Source of the DNA: an uncultured Faecalibacterium sp.
GTDB lineage: Bacteria; Bacillota; Clostridia; Oscillospirales; Ruminococcaceae
Length of the DNA stretch: 13,569 nucleotides
Direction: 5' to 3'
NCBI GenBank assembly: GCA_934553285.1
Contig: CAKTFD010000062.1
Span: 1-13,569 of the forward strand
Below, in pieces: positions 1 through 6,601 of the stretch; the stretch's first letter is position 1; each line of letters starts with the position of its first letter. The position numbers and the translations under genes are program-made. A model generated the notes under the pieces. It was given only the letters and a program-made list of their open reading frames with translations. It was not told where the DNA came from and did no database searches.

Positions 1-89
1 ACCAGATAGCACAGCAGCAGCCGGATCTCGGTGCTGCTGGTCAGGCCGCCGGGGCGGACACCGGCGGTAAAAGCATCGTTGGCGGTCAT
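1..89 (-). CDS. DUF4364 family protein, N-terminal fragment
   Basis: The gene enters from position 89 and runs off the window start, so only about 29 residues are visible. They begin MTANDAFTAGVRPGGL and continue into a hydrophobic ICYL-like stretch (EIRLLLCYLV). As I remember the family, this 'ftaGvkpGGL...eIkiLlcYl' opening is typical of DUF4364 proteins of Firmicutes, a family of unknown function predicted to carry a winged-helix fold. The start is the ATG at 89-87, about 11 nt after a GGGGGA ribosome binding site. An ATG eight bases further upstream meets a stop after three codons. The gene lies downstream of the S1-protein gene on the same strand, separated by a promoter-like element and a hairpin. 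Family assignment from so few residues is reasonable but not certain. Confidence 0.6.
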   Translation of the reverse strand, partial: MTANDAFTAGVRPGGLTSSTEIRLLLCYL

Positions 90-126
90 CGTTCCATACA
101 TCCCCCTTGCGATTCAACATTTCCCC

Positions 127-170
127 AAAAGCCTGCCCCGGAGCGGGGAAAAAGCCCCCGGCCGGGCAGG
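127..170 (-). terminator. Stable hairpin with short T-run between S1-protein gene and DUF4364 gene
   Basis: Read on the minus strand, the arm at 170-162 (CCTGCCCGG) pairs with 141-132 (CCGGGGCAGG) with one bulged G. An inner CGGGG/CCCCG stem extends it. A CTTTT run follows at 131-127. It may end the S1-protein transcript, but the T-run is short, so termination could be partial. It also lies downstream of a good promoter at 186-214, so it could act as a leader attenuator for the DUF4364 gene. Confidence 0.45.
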
Positions 171-185
171 ATTTATCTTTCTACT

Positions 186-214
186 AGTATAAAGGCTTTT
201 ACACCGGATTGCAA
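186..214 (-). promoter_or_regulatory. Sigma-A-type promoter at the end of the S1-protein gene
   Basis: On the minus strand, TTGCAA (214-209) is followed after exactly 17 bp by TATACT (191-186). The -35 box lies in the last codons of the S1-protein gene and the spacer covers its stop codon. Transcription would begin near 179, just before the hairpin at 132-170, and read toward the DUF4364 gene at 89. Confidence 0.5.
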
Positions 215-1134
215 GCCGCAACGGCAAAATCTGTCTCGATGCGCTTGGGGCACTCCGGGGTGGAGTACACCCATCTGTCCAGATGTCCCTCGGTGATAAA
301 ATACCGCAGCGCAAACCGGTGGGTCTGGTTCAGGGTGTGGTTCACGATCACGAGCTTGATCTTCATCTTATCCGGCAGGATGTTTTTGATGTAGACGCTC
401 ACGGCCTGCCCCGGGGCAAGGCCGGTGCAGCTCTCGGCAAGGCCGGCAAGGTTTGGCGCGATCTCCACAAAGGTGCCGTATTCTTCCACGCTGCGCACGA
501 TGCCCACCACCGTTTCGCCTACAGTAAAACGCGCGGCATTCTCGGCCCAGGTGCCCAGCAGCTCCCGGATGGTCAGCACAAAGCGCCCCTGTGCATCCCG
601 GTTTTTGATGGCGCACAGGATCTGCTGCCCTACACTGACCCGGTCGGCGGGGGAGGAGATGCGGCTTACCGACATACAGTCGATGGGCAGCAGCGCACTG
701 ATGCCGCAGCCCACATCACAAAAGGCGCCAAACGGCTCGATATGGGTCACCGTACAGGGCAGGATATCCCCGGGGGACAGGGTGTCCAGATACTCGGCCT
801 TGCACAGCCGCTGCGCCTCCGCGCGGGAAAGCCGGTAGCAGGGCGTGCCGTCCGCCTCCGTGTCCAGCCCCTGGATCACAAAGCAGGTGGGGCGGCCCAC
901 CCGGGTCAGCACCGCAATATCCCGCACAGTGCCGGTCTCGGCACCATCGGCACACTGCACAAAGGGCATCACGGCTTTTACCCCGGCCAGCTCAAACCGC
1001 AGCTGCCGCTGGGTGTCAAAGGCCAGTGCGGTGGCCTGCAGGATCTCACCGCTGGCCATGGCGGCCCGCAGTTCGGCAGGGGACAGGCGGGCGGCAGAGC
1101 GGTAGTTGCCTTCGGTACGATAAGATTGCATCAT
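199..1134 (-). CDS. S1-domain RNA-binding protein (ribosomal protein S1-like)
   Basis: A 311-residue protein with S1-type OB-fold repeats. A divergent first repeat covers about residues 26-110. A clear second one covers 120-192 (LSPGDILPCTVTHIEPFGAF..., ending FVLTIRELLGTW). A third covers 203-262 (VGETVVGIVRSVEEYGTFVEI). The roughly 45-residue tail (about 265-311, with RYFITEGHLDRWVYSTP) is outside the S1 repeats. S1 domains bind single-stranded RNA. Proteins of this short type in Firmicutes are often labelled 30S ribosomal protein S1, although they have fewer repeats than the six-domain proteobacterial S1, and their binding to the ribosome is not assured. The ATG at 1134 follows GAGGAA by 6 nt; a second ATG is immediately next to it. 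The gene is divergent from the prfA operon. The role as an RNA-binding protein is solid; the exact function is not. Confidence 0.85.
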   Translation of the reverse strand: MMQSYRTEGNYRSAARLSPAELRAAMASGEILQATALAFDTQRQLRFELAGVKAVMPFVQCADGAETGTVRDIAVLTRVGRPTCFVIQGLDTEADGTPCYRLSRAEAQRLCKAEYLDTLSPGDILPCTVTHIEPFGAFCDVGCGISALLPIDCMSVSRISSPADRVSVGQQILCAIKNRDAQGRFVLTIRELLGTWAENAARFTVGETVVGIVRSVEEYGTFVEIAPNLAGLAESCTGLAPGQAVSVYIKNILPDKMKIKLVIVNHTLNQTHRFALRYFITEGHLDRWVYSTPECPKRIETDFAVAACNPV

Positions 1135-1210
1135 GTTTCATTCCTCTTTCTGTATCGTTTTTGGGTCTCTGTGCGATGGTAAAACGATATGCATCCATGC
1201 GCGCAGATAT

Positions 1211-1239
1211 TTGCATTTTGTGCGGCTTTGCATTATACT
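1211..1239 (+). promoter_or_regulatory. Promoter of the DUF951-prfA operon
   Basis: TTGCAT (1211-1216), a 17-bp spacer, then TATACT (1234-1239). This is close to the sigma-A consensus. The expected transcript start near 1246 gives a leader of about 90 nt with two possible short hairpins, one being CTGCC (1288-1292) pairing with GGCAG (1306-1310). Confidence 0.6.
1232..1237 (-). promoter_or_regulatory. Possible -10 box of the S1-protein gene, overlapping the opposite promoter
   Basis: The minus strand reads TATAAT at 1237-1232, a perfect -10 hexamer, within the plus-strand -10 region. The -35 region 17 bp upstream (CGGTGC) is poor. It would give a leader of about 90 nt to the ATG at 1134. No better minus-strand promoter was seen between 1135 and 1335. 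Confidence 0.3.
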
Positions 1240-1335
1240 ATATCTGTATGTGCAGCACCGCAGTGCGGCGCGCGGCATACAGTGCGCCTGCCAGGCCCCG
1301 TGCCCGGCAGACAGGAAGGGAGATGCCAGAAAAAT

Positions 1336-1527
1336 ATGGACATCGCTGTGGGAGATACCATCCTTACCCGCAAAAAGCATCCCTGCGGGGCTGCCAGTTT
1401 TGAGGTGCTGCGGGTGGGTATGGATTTTAAGATCCGCTGCACCGGCTGCGGACGCGAGGTCATGCTGCCCCGCGCCAAAATTGAAAAGAACATTAAAAAA
1501 GTGGTAAAGCCCAACGCAGAGCAGTAG
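1336..1527 (+). CDS. DUF951 family small protein
   Basis: A 63-residue protein, MDIAVGDTILTRKKHPCG at the N-terminus, with VLRVGMDFKIRCTGCG and EVMLPR further on. The HPCG motif, the CxGCG pair (Cys35 and Cys38 after Cys17) and the basic C-terminus (KIEKNIKKVV) match the DUF951 family of Firmicutes, usually about 60-70 residues. Function is unknown; the three cysteines suggest metal binding, and the basic tail could bind nucleic acid, both inferred. The ATG at 1336 is preferred over in-frame upstream starts because the family begins here; GGAAGGGAG lies about 13 nt upstream, a rather long spacing. It is the first gene of the operon, 50 bp before prfA. Confidence 0.8.
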   Translation: MDIAVGDTILTRKKHPCGAASFEVLRVGMDFKIRCTGCGREVMLPRAKIEKNIKKVVKPNAEQ

Positions 1528-1577
1528 CGCTGCACAGACCCCCGAACCGGAACGAATATGTAAGGAGAACTGCAACG

Positions 1578-2663
1578 ATGCAAGATATTTCTTCCCGGAT
1601 GGAGGCTGTCTGCCGCCGCTTTGAAGAACTTTCCGTCCGGCTCAACCAGCCCGCTACCGCCGCCGACCCGGCGCTGTTCCGCAAATTGATGCGGGAGTAC
1701 TACGACACCGAGCCGGTAGTCGAGGCCTACCGGAATTGGCAGACCGCGCTGGACCATCTGGCGCAGGCCAAAGCTCTGCTGGAGGAACCGGGGCCGCTTG
1801 ATCTGGACTTCAAACAGATGATACAGCAGGAAATCGGCGAAAAAAGTCAAGATGTGGAAAAGCTGGAAAATGATCTCAAAATTTTGCTGCTGCCCAAGGA
1901 TGTGAACGATGGCAAAAATGTCATCATGGAGATCCGGGGCGGTGCAGGCGGCGAGGAAGCTGCCCTGTTTGCCCACAGCCTGCTGCGGATGTACACCATG
2001 TACGCCCAGAACCATGGCTGGACGCTGGAACTGCTCAACCTGAACGAGACCGAGCTTGGCGGCGTAAAGGAAGCCATCGTCTCGGTGGATGGCGCGGGTG
2101 CCTACAACCGCCTCAAGTACGAGAGCGGGGTGCACCGGGTGCAGCGGGTACCGGAGACCGAGACCCAGGGGCGTATCCACACCTCTACCGCAACGGTGGC
2201 AGTGATGCCCCAAGCGGAGGAAGTGGACTTTGCGCTGGATATGAAGGATCTGCGCATCGATACCTTCCGCTCCTCCGGTGCGGGCGGCCAGCATATCAAC
2301 AAGACCTCCAGCGCCATCCGCGTGACCCATATCCCCACCGGTACGGTGGTGGAGTGCCAGAACGAGCGCAGCCAGTTCCAGAACAAGGACAAGGCACTGG
2401 AGATCCTGCGCAGCCGCCTGCTGGCACAAAAACAGAAGGAACAGCAGGATGCCATCAACGCCCAGCGGCAGGGGCAGGTGGGCACCGGCGACCGCAGCGA
2501 GAAGATCCGCACCTATAATTTCCCGCAGGACCGCTGCACCGACCACCGCATCGGCCTGACCGTCCACAACTTAGAAAAGATCATGGACGGCAACCTGGAC
2601 GAGGTCATCGATGCCCTTGCCACCCGGGAACAGGCCGAAAAACTGCAGAAGCTGGGCGGATAA
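1578..2663 (+). CDS. prfA: Peptide chain release factor 1
   Basis: Release factor 1 recognises UAA and UAG stop codons on the ribosome and triggers hydrolysis of peptidyl-tRNA. At 361 residues it has the normal length. The GGQ motif that enters the peptidyl transferase centre is at about 236-238 (RSSGAGGQHINKT). The RF1-specific PxT anticodon-like motif appears as PET at about 192-194 (RVPETETQGRIHTS), the form I recall from other Firmicutes. The N-terminal helical domain covers roughly residues 1-105. The ATG at 1578 follows AAGGAGAA with good spacing. It is the second gene of the operon. The N5-glutamine methyltransferase gene prmC, which often follows prfA, is not here; tsaC comes next. 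Confidence 0.97.
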   Translation: MQDISSRMEAVCRRFEELSVRLNQPATAADPALFRKLMREYYDTEPVVEAYRNWQTALDHLAQAKALLEEPGPLDLDFKQMIQQEIGEKSQDVEKLENDLKILLLPKDVNDGKNVIMEIRGGAGGEEAALFAHSLLRMYTMYAQNHGWTLELLNLNETELGGVKEAIVSVDGAGAYNRLKYESGVHRVQRVPETETQGRIHTSTATVAVMPQAEEVDFALDMKDLRIDTFRSSGAGGQHINKTSSAIRVTHIPTGTVVECQNERSQFQNKDKALEILRSRLLAQKQKEQQDAINAQRQGQVGTGDRSEKIRTYNFPQDRCTDHRIGLTVHNLEKIMDGNLDEVIDALATREQAEKLQKLGG

Positions 2664-2742
2664 ACGCAGCTCTAGCGCATAAAACACCTGCAAAACCATA
2701 AAACGGATGCCAAGCAAATATACTTTACAGATAGAAAGAACG

Positions 2743-3777
2743 ATGATTCGTATGGAAATCAAAACCAGAGTGCTGCCTGCCGATAAAGCAGGCGTAGCAG
2801 AAGCTGCGCAGCTCCTGCGCCGGGGCGAGCTTGTGGCACTGCCTACCGAAACGGTGTACGGCATTGCAGCCGATGCCCGCAACAGCGCAGCGGTGCGCAA
2901 TATCTTTGTGGCGAAGGGCCGCCCACAGGATAACCCCCTGATCGTCCATGTCACCGGGCCGGAGATGCTGCCGGGCCTTGTCAGCGCGGTGCCGGAGCGC
3001 GCCCAGCTGCTGATGGCAGCATTCTGCCCCGGGCCGCTGACCATCATTATGCCGCGCGGGCCGGAGGTGGCGGATGAATGCTGCGCCGGGCTGGATACGG
3101 TGGGCATCCGGATGCCCAGCCATCCGGTAGCGCGGGCAGTCATCCAGCAGAGCGGCTGCGCCTTTGCAGCTCCCAGCGCAAACCTGTCCGGCAAGCCCAG
3201 CCCCACTAACGCGCAGGATGTGTTCACCGATATGGATGGCCGCCTGCCGCTGATCCTGGATGGCGGCGAGTGCGATGTGGGTGTGGAGAGCACCGTGGTG
3301 TCGGTGGTGGGAGATAAGCCCACCCTGTTCCGCCCCGGCCACATCACGCTGGAAGACCTGGAACGCGCCCTCGGCGAGGAAGTGGAAGTATCCAAAGCCA
3401 TCCTGGAAAAGCTGCCGGAGGGCGAAAAGGTGCGCAGCCCGGGCATGAAGTACAAACACTACGCACCCAAGGCGGATGTAACGCTGCTCCATGGCACATT
3501 TGAGCAGTTCAAGGCCTATGTGGATGCCCACATGGACGAAAACCCCAGCTGCCTGTGCTTTACCGGCGAAAGCGCAAAGCTGGGGGTGCCCTGCGTGGAA
3601 TATGGCCGCGAAGGGGATGGTGCCGACCAGGCAAAGCACATCTTCCGCTCCCTGCGGGCGCTGGATGAGCAGGGCGATGGTGTGGTCTATGCCCGCTGCC
3701 CGCAGAAGGACGGCCTGTCCATGGCGGTGTACAACCGCCTGATCCGCGCCGCCGCCTTCCGGGTGATCGACCTATGA
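2743..3777 (+). CDS. tsaC: L-threonylcarbamoyladenylate synthase (Sua5/YwlC type)
   Basis: This enzyme makes threonylcarbamoyl-AMP from threonine, bicarbonate and ATP, the first step of t6A modification at position 37 of tRNAs reading ANN codons. From the chosen start it has 344 residues, matching the two-domain Sua5/YwlC form. The YrdC-like domain carries PTETVYGIAAD, KGRPQDNPLIVHV and SANLSGKPSPTNAQDV. The linker SPGMKYKHYAPKADV leads to the C-terminal Sua5 domain. The start is uncertain: ATG at 2743 (weak AGAAAGAA upstream), 2752 and 2707 are in frame, none with a strong ribosome binding site. The 79-bp gap after prfA holds no clear terminator. Its TGA overlaps the coaE start (ATGA), implying translational coupling. 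Confidence 0.93.
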   Translation: MIRMEIKTRVLPADKAGVAEAAQLLRRGELVALPTETVYGIAADARNSAAVRNIFVAKGRPQDNPLIVHVTGPEMLPGLVSAVPERAQLLMAAFCPGPLTIIMPRGPEVADECCAGLDTVGIRMPSHPVARAVIQQSGCAFAAPSANLSGKPSPTNAQDVFTDMDGRLPLILDGGECDVGVESTVVSVVGDKPTLFRPGHITLEDLERALGEEVEVSKAILEKLPEGEKVRSPGMKYKHYAPKADVTLLHGTFEQFKAYVDAHMDENPSCLCFTGESAKLGVPCVEYGREGDGADQAKHIFRSLRALDEQGDGVVYARCPQKDGLSMAVYNRLIRAAAFRVIDL

Positions 3778-4376
3778 TCACGCTGGGGATCACGGGCCGC
3801 AGCGGCTGCGGCAAGTCCACGGTCACAGCGGTATTTGCCGCCCATGGGGTGCCGCTGGCCGATGCCGACCAGCTCAGCCGCGAAATCCTGCTGCCTGGCT
3901 CGCCGCTGCTGCCGGAGCTTGCGGCACGGTTCGGCACCGATATCCTGCGGCCGGACGGTACGCTGGACCGCCGCCTGCTGGCCGACCGTGCATTTGCCAC
4001 CCCGGAGGGCAAGGCAGCGCTGGACAGCCTGACCCATCCCGCCATCGTGGCGCGCATCCGGGCTGCAAAGCAGGCGGCACAGGCTGCCGGGGCGCCCCTC
4101 TTTGTACTGGATGGTGCGGTCATCGTGGGCACGGCAGCGCAGGCCGAGTGCGACCGCCTGTGTGTTGTCACCGCACCTTTTGCCACCAGTGTGGCGCGTA
4201 TCGTGGCACGGGATGGCATCTCGCCGGAGATGGCCGCCCGCCGCCTGAACGCGCAGACCCCGGAACAGACCCTGACTGCACAGGCAGACTACACCCTGCA
4301 CAACGATGCCGGGCTGGAAGCACTGCAGGCCGCAGCGGCCCGCCTGTGCGAGCAGCTACAGGCGGAAGGGGCGTGA
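3774..4376 (+). CDS. coaE: Dephospho-CoA kinase
   Basis: It phosphorylates the ribose 3'-hydroxyl of dephospho-CoA in the last step of coenzyme A synthesis, in the cytoplasm. The 200-residue protein has a P-loop at residues 8-16 (GRSGCGKST) and the CoaE signature DADQLSREIL at about 30-39. THPAIVARI follows at about 85, and a late RLNAQTPEQ segment at about 158-166 belongs to the lid/CoA region. The 'PLLFE' motif seen in many CoaE proteins is altered here (APLFVLDGAVIVG), a modest divergence. The start codon overlaps the tsaC stop as ATGA. Third-position GC is very high, as in its neighbours. Confidence 0.92.
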   Translation: MITLGITGRSGCGKSTVTAVFAAHGVPLADADQLSREILLPGSPLLPELAARFGTDILRPDGTLDRRLLADRAFATPEGKAALDSLTHPAIVARIRAAKQAAQAAGAPLFVLDGAVIVGTAAQAECDRLCVVTAPFATSVARIVARDGISPEMAARRLNAQTPEQTLTAQADYTLHNDAGLEALQAAAARLCEQLQAEGA

Positions 4377-4386
4377 AGAGAACACT

Positions 4387-5046
4387 TTGAACGAACGTTA
4401 TAAGGAGTATCCCTGCACCCCCGCCGCGCAGGAACGCCGTGCCACCCGGGAAAAACAGCGCCGCCGCAAACAGCGGCAACGGCGGCTCGTGCTGCGGCTG
4501 GCGGTGCTGTGCCTGGCTGTGGCGTTTACGGTATACGCCGTACCTGCCCTGTGCAGCCGGGTGGAGCGGTACCTGTACCCGCGCAAATATGAGCAGCTGG
4601 TGGAAAAATGGGCCGCTGCCTATGAGCTGGATCCACTGCTTGTGGATGCCTTTATCCGCACCGAGAGCGGCTTTGATCCGCAGGCAACCTCCAGTGTGGA
4701 TGCCCGGGGGCTGATGCAGATGACCGAGGAGACCTTTCTGTGGCTGCGCAGCAAGATCGCCCCGGACGAGCAGCTGTCCTTTGCGGACCTGTACGACCCC
4801 GACACCAGCATCCGCTTCGGGTGCTACTACCTGCACCTGTGCCTGGTGCGCTACAAGGGGGATGTATCCACGGCGGCAGCTGCCTACCACAGCGGCTGGG
4901 GCACCGTGGATCAGCTGCTGCAGATGGAGCAGCACTCGGCAGATGGCCAGACCCTGCAGGGCTTCCCCTACAACCAGATGCACCACTACGTCAACAAGAT
5001 CACCGCCTGTTACCAGACGTATCAGCGTCTGTACGCGGGCAAATGA
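4387..5046 (+). CDS. Membrane-anchored lytic transglycosylase (SLT domain)
   Basis: It is predicted to cleave peptidoglycan glycan strands between MurNAc and GlcNAc with formation of 1,6-anhydro-MurNAc, outside the membrane. From the TTG at 4387 it has 219 residues. A very basic cytoplasmic segment (about 16-33) precedes one membrane segment at about 34-55. An SLT/GEWL-like domain from about 65 carries catalytic Glu93 (RTESGFDP), the ARGLMQMTEETF motif and an AYHSGWG motif corresponding to AYNAG. TTG is chosen because the only in-frame ATG (4306) lies deep inside coaE and would add 27 residues unlike this family. The TTG lies 10 bp after the coaE stop, with GAAGAGA upstream. The general function is clear; the biological role (growth, sporulation or cell division) is not. 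Confidence 0.88.
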   Translation: MNERYKEYPCTPAAQERRATREKQRRRKQRQRRLVLRLAVLCLAVAFTVYAVPALCSRVERYLYPRKYEQLVEKWAAAYELDPLLVDAFIRTESGFDPQATSSVDARGLMQMTEETFLWLRSKIAPDEQLSFADLYDPDTSIRFGCYYLHLCLVRYKGDVSTAAAAYHSGWGTVDQLLQMEQHSADGQTLQGFPYNQMHHYVNKITACYQTYQRLYAGK

Positions 5047-5070
5047 TATATTTTAAGGAGAGTAAAAACC

Positions 5071-6474
5071 ATGAGTGAGAAACTTTCTGCAAAAGAGTAT
5101 GCCGAGCAGCTGCTCTACACCCCGGCGTATGCCGCTGATAAGCAGGCAGACGTAAAGGAAAAGGCTGCTGCCTTTGCTGAGGGCTACAAGCGCTTCCTGG
5201 ATAAGGCCAAGACCGAGCGCGAGGCCGCAGTGGTCAGCGAGCAGATGCTGCTGGAAGCCGGCTATAAGCCGTTTGAACCCAAAAAGGTCTACGCCCCCGG
5301 CGAAAAGATCTACTTTATCCAGGAGAACAAGGCTGTTGTGGCGGCTACCATCGGCCAGAAGCCCTATGAGGACGGCTTCCGTCTGGTCATCGCCCACATC
5401 GACTGCCCCCGTCTGGACCTGCGCCCCAACCCGCTGTATGAAGCCGACCACATGAGCTACTTCAAGACCCACTACTACGGTGGTGTCCGCAAGTACCAGT
5501 GGGGCACCATCCCGCTGGCCATCCACGGCGTGTTTACCCGTGCCGATGGCTCCAGCATCAACTTTGCCATCGGTGAGGACGAGAACGATCCGGTGTTCTG
5601 CATTACGGATCTGCTGCCCCATCTGGGCGCCGAGCAGAACGAGCGCAAGCTGAGCGATGGCATCAAGGGTGAGGAGCTGAACGTGCTGATCGGCTCCGAT
5701 GCTGTTGAGGAAGAGGACATCAAGGAGGCTGTCAAGCTGAACACCCTCATCCTGCTGCACCAGAAGTACGGCATCACCGAGCGCGACTTCACCCGCGCCG
5801 AGATCGAGGTGGTGCCCGCCACCAAGGCCCGCGATGTAGGCTTTGACCGCTCCATGATCGGTGCCTACGGCCACGACGACCGTGTGGACGCATACCCCGC
5901 ACTGCTGGCTGAAATTGAGACCCAAAACCCCGTGCACACCACCGTATGTGTGCTGACCGATAAGGAAGAGATCGGCTCCGACGGCGTGACCGGCATGCAG
6001 AGCATGTATGTGTTCCACTTTATGCAGCTGCTCTGCCGTGCTGCCGGGCAGGACGATATCCTTGCCTTCCGCAACAGCGTCTGCGTATCTGCAGATGTGA
6101 CCGCTGCCTACGATCCCTCCTGGGCAAGCGCGTTTGAGAAGCAGAACGGCACCTACGCAGGCCGCGGCGTGGCTTTCTTCAAGTACACCGGCAGCCGCGG
6201 CAAGAGCGCTGCCAGCGATGCCAACGCCGAGCTGGTGGGCGATATCACCCGCCTGCTGGATGCCAACAACGTGGCATGGCAGATCGGCGAGATGGGCCGT
6301 CTGGATCTGGGCGGCGGCGGCACCATCGCCAAGTACGTGGCCAACCGTGGCATCAAGGTGCTGGATGTTGGCGTGCCGGTGCTGTCCATGCACTCTCCCT
6401 TTGAGGTCATCCATAAGACCGACCTGTACATGGCCTACCGCACCTTCTCCGTATTCTGCCAGGCTGCAGAGTAA
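5071..6474 (+). CDS. M18 family metallo-aminopeptidase (aspartyl aminopeptidase type)
   Basis: A di-zinc exopeptidase that removes N-terminal residues from peptides in the cytoplasm. At 467 residues it has the usual length. Likely metal and catalytic residues are His109 (IAHIDCPRLDLRP), Asp270 in GHDDRVDAYP, the Glu299-Glu300 pair in TDKEEIGSDG, Asp342 (VSADVTAAYDP) and His441 (VLSMHSPFEVIHKTD). This order fits the M18 family. The ATG at 5071 follows TAAGGAGAG with good spacing. It lies 24 bp after the transglycosylase gene and is the last gene of the operon before a strong terminator. Codon use favours GCT, CGT and GTC more than upstream genes, as expected for a highly expressed gene. The natural substrate cannot be told from sequence. 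Confidence 0.93.
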   Translation: MSEKLSAKEYAEQLLYTPAYAADKQADVKEKAAAFAEGYKRFLDKAKTEREAAVVSEQMLLEAGYKPFEPKKVYAPGEKIYFIQENKAVVAATIGQKPYEDGFRLVIAHIDCPRLDLRPNPLYEADHMSYFKTHYYGGVRKYQWGTIPLAIHGVFTRADGSSINFAIGEDENDPVFCITDLLPHLGAEQNERKLSDGIKGEELNVLIGSDAVEEEDIKEAVKLNTLILLHQKYGITERDFTRAEIEVVPATKARDVGFDRSMIGAYGHDDRVDAYPALLAEIETQNPVHTTVCVLTDKEEIGSDGVTGMQSMYVFHFMQLLCRAAGQDDILAFRNSVCVSADVTAAYDPSWASAFEKQNGTYAGRGVAFFKYTGSRGKSAASDANAELVGDITRLLDANNVAWQIGEMGRLDLGGGGTIAKYVANRGIKVLDVGVPVLSMHSPFEVIHKTDLYMAYRTFSVFCQAAE

Positions 6475-6498
6475 GATCCCCCCGACAAGCTGAAAAAA

Positions 6499-6540
6499 CA
6501 GAGCCGTTTGCACATTTTTTGTGCGGCGGCTCTGTTTTTT
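6499..6540 (+). terminator. Intrinsic terminator of the prfA operon
   Basis: CAGAGCCG (6499-6506) pairs with CGGCTCTG (6527-6534), with an inner TGCAC/GTGC stem, followed by six T residues (6535-6540). An A-run at 6493-6498 would make it work on the other strand too. It lies 25 bp after the aminopeptidase stop. Confidence 0.9.
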
Positions 6541-6551
6541 GCGCAAAATCC

Positions 6552-6582
6552 TTGACCTTCAACCGGCTTTAAGGTGTAATGT
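6552..6582 (+). promoter_or_regulatory. MerR-type operator/promoter with 19-bp spacer
   Basis: TTGACC (6552-6557) and TAATGT (6577-6582) are separated by 19 bp, the over-long spacer typical of promoters activated by MerR-family proteins through DNA distortion. Between them is a 21-bp dyad centred at 6565: ACCTT (6555-6559) and AAGGT (6571-6575), with inner AA/TT and C/G pairs also symmetric. Only the regulator gene lies downstream, so it is most likely autoregulatory. The expected start near 6589 leaves a 5' leader of only about 13 nt that contains the ribosome binding site. Confidence 0.8.
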
Positions 6583-6601
6583 AAGGGCGGAGGTGAAGCA
6601 A

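Noticed and set aside
283..1182. 299-codon plus-strand open frame opposite the S1-protein gene
   Set aside because: The minus-strand frame has clear S1 domains and a ribosome binding site; this one has neither.
1233..2567. Long minus-strand open frame opposite DUF951 and prfA
   Set aside because: It mirrors prfA codon structure in a GC-rich genome, has low-complexity composition and matches no family; prfA on the plus strand is unambiguous.
2701..2745. Possible internal promoter before tsaC (TATACT near 2719)
   Set aside because: No acceptable -35 hexamer at 16-18 bp upstream, and no terminator after prfA that would require a new promoter.
4306..4386. ATG start for the lytic transglycosylase inside coaE
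   Set aside because: It would overlap coaE by 71 bp and add a 27-residue extension translated from coaE sequence; the TTG at 4387 fits the operon spacing.
5053..6546. 497-codon minus-strand open frame opposite the M18 aminopeptidase gene
   Set aside because: Shadow of a strongly biased coding gene on the plus strand; no ribosome binding site at its start, which lies inside a terminator.
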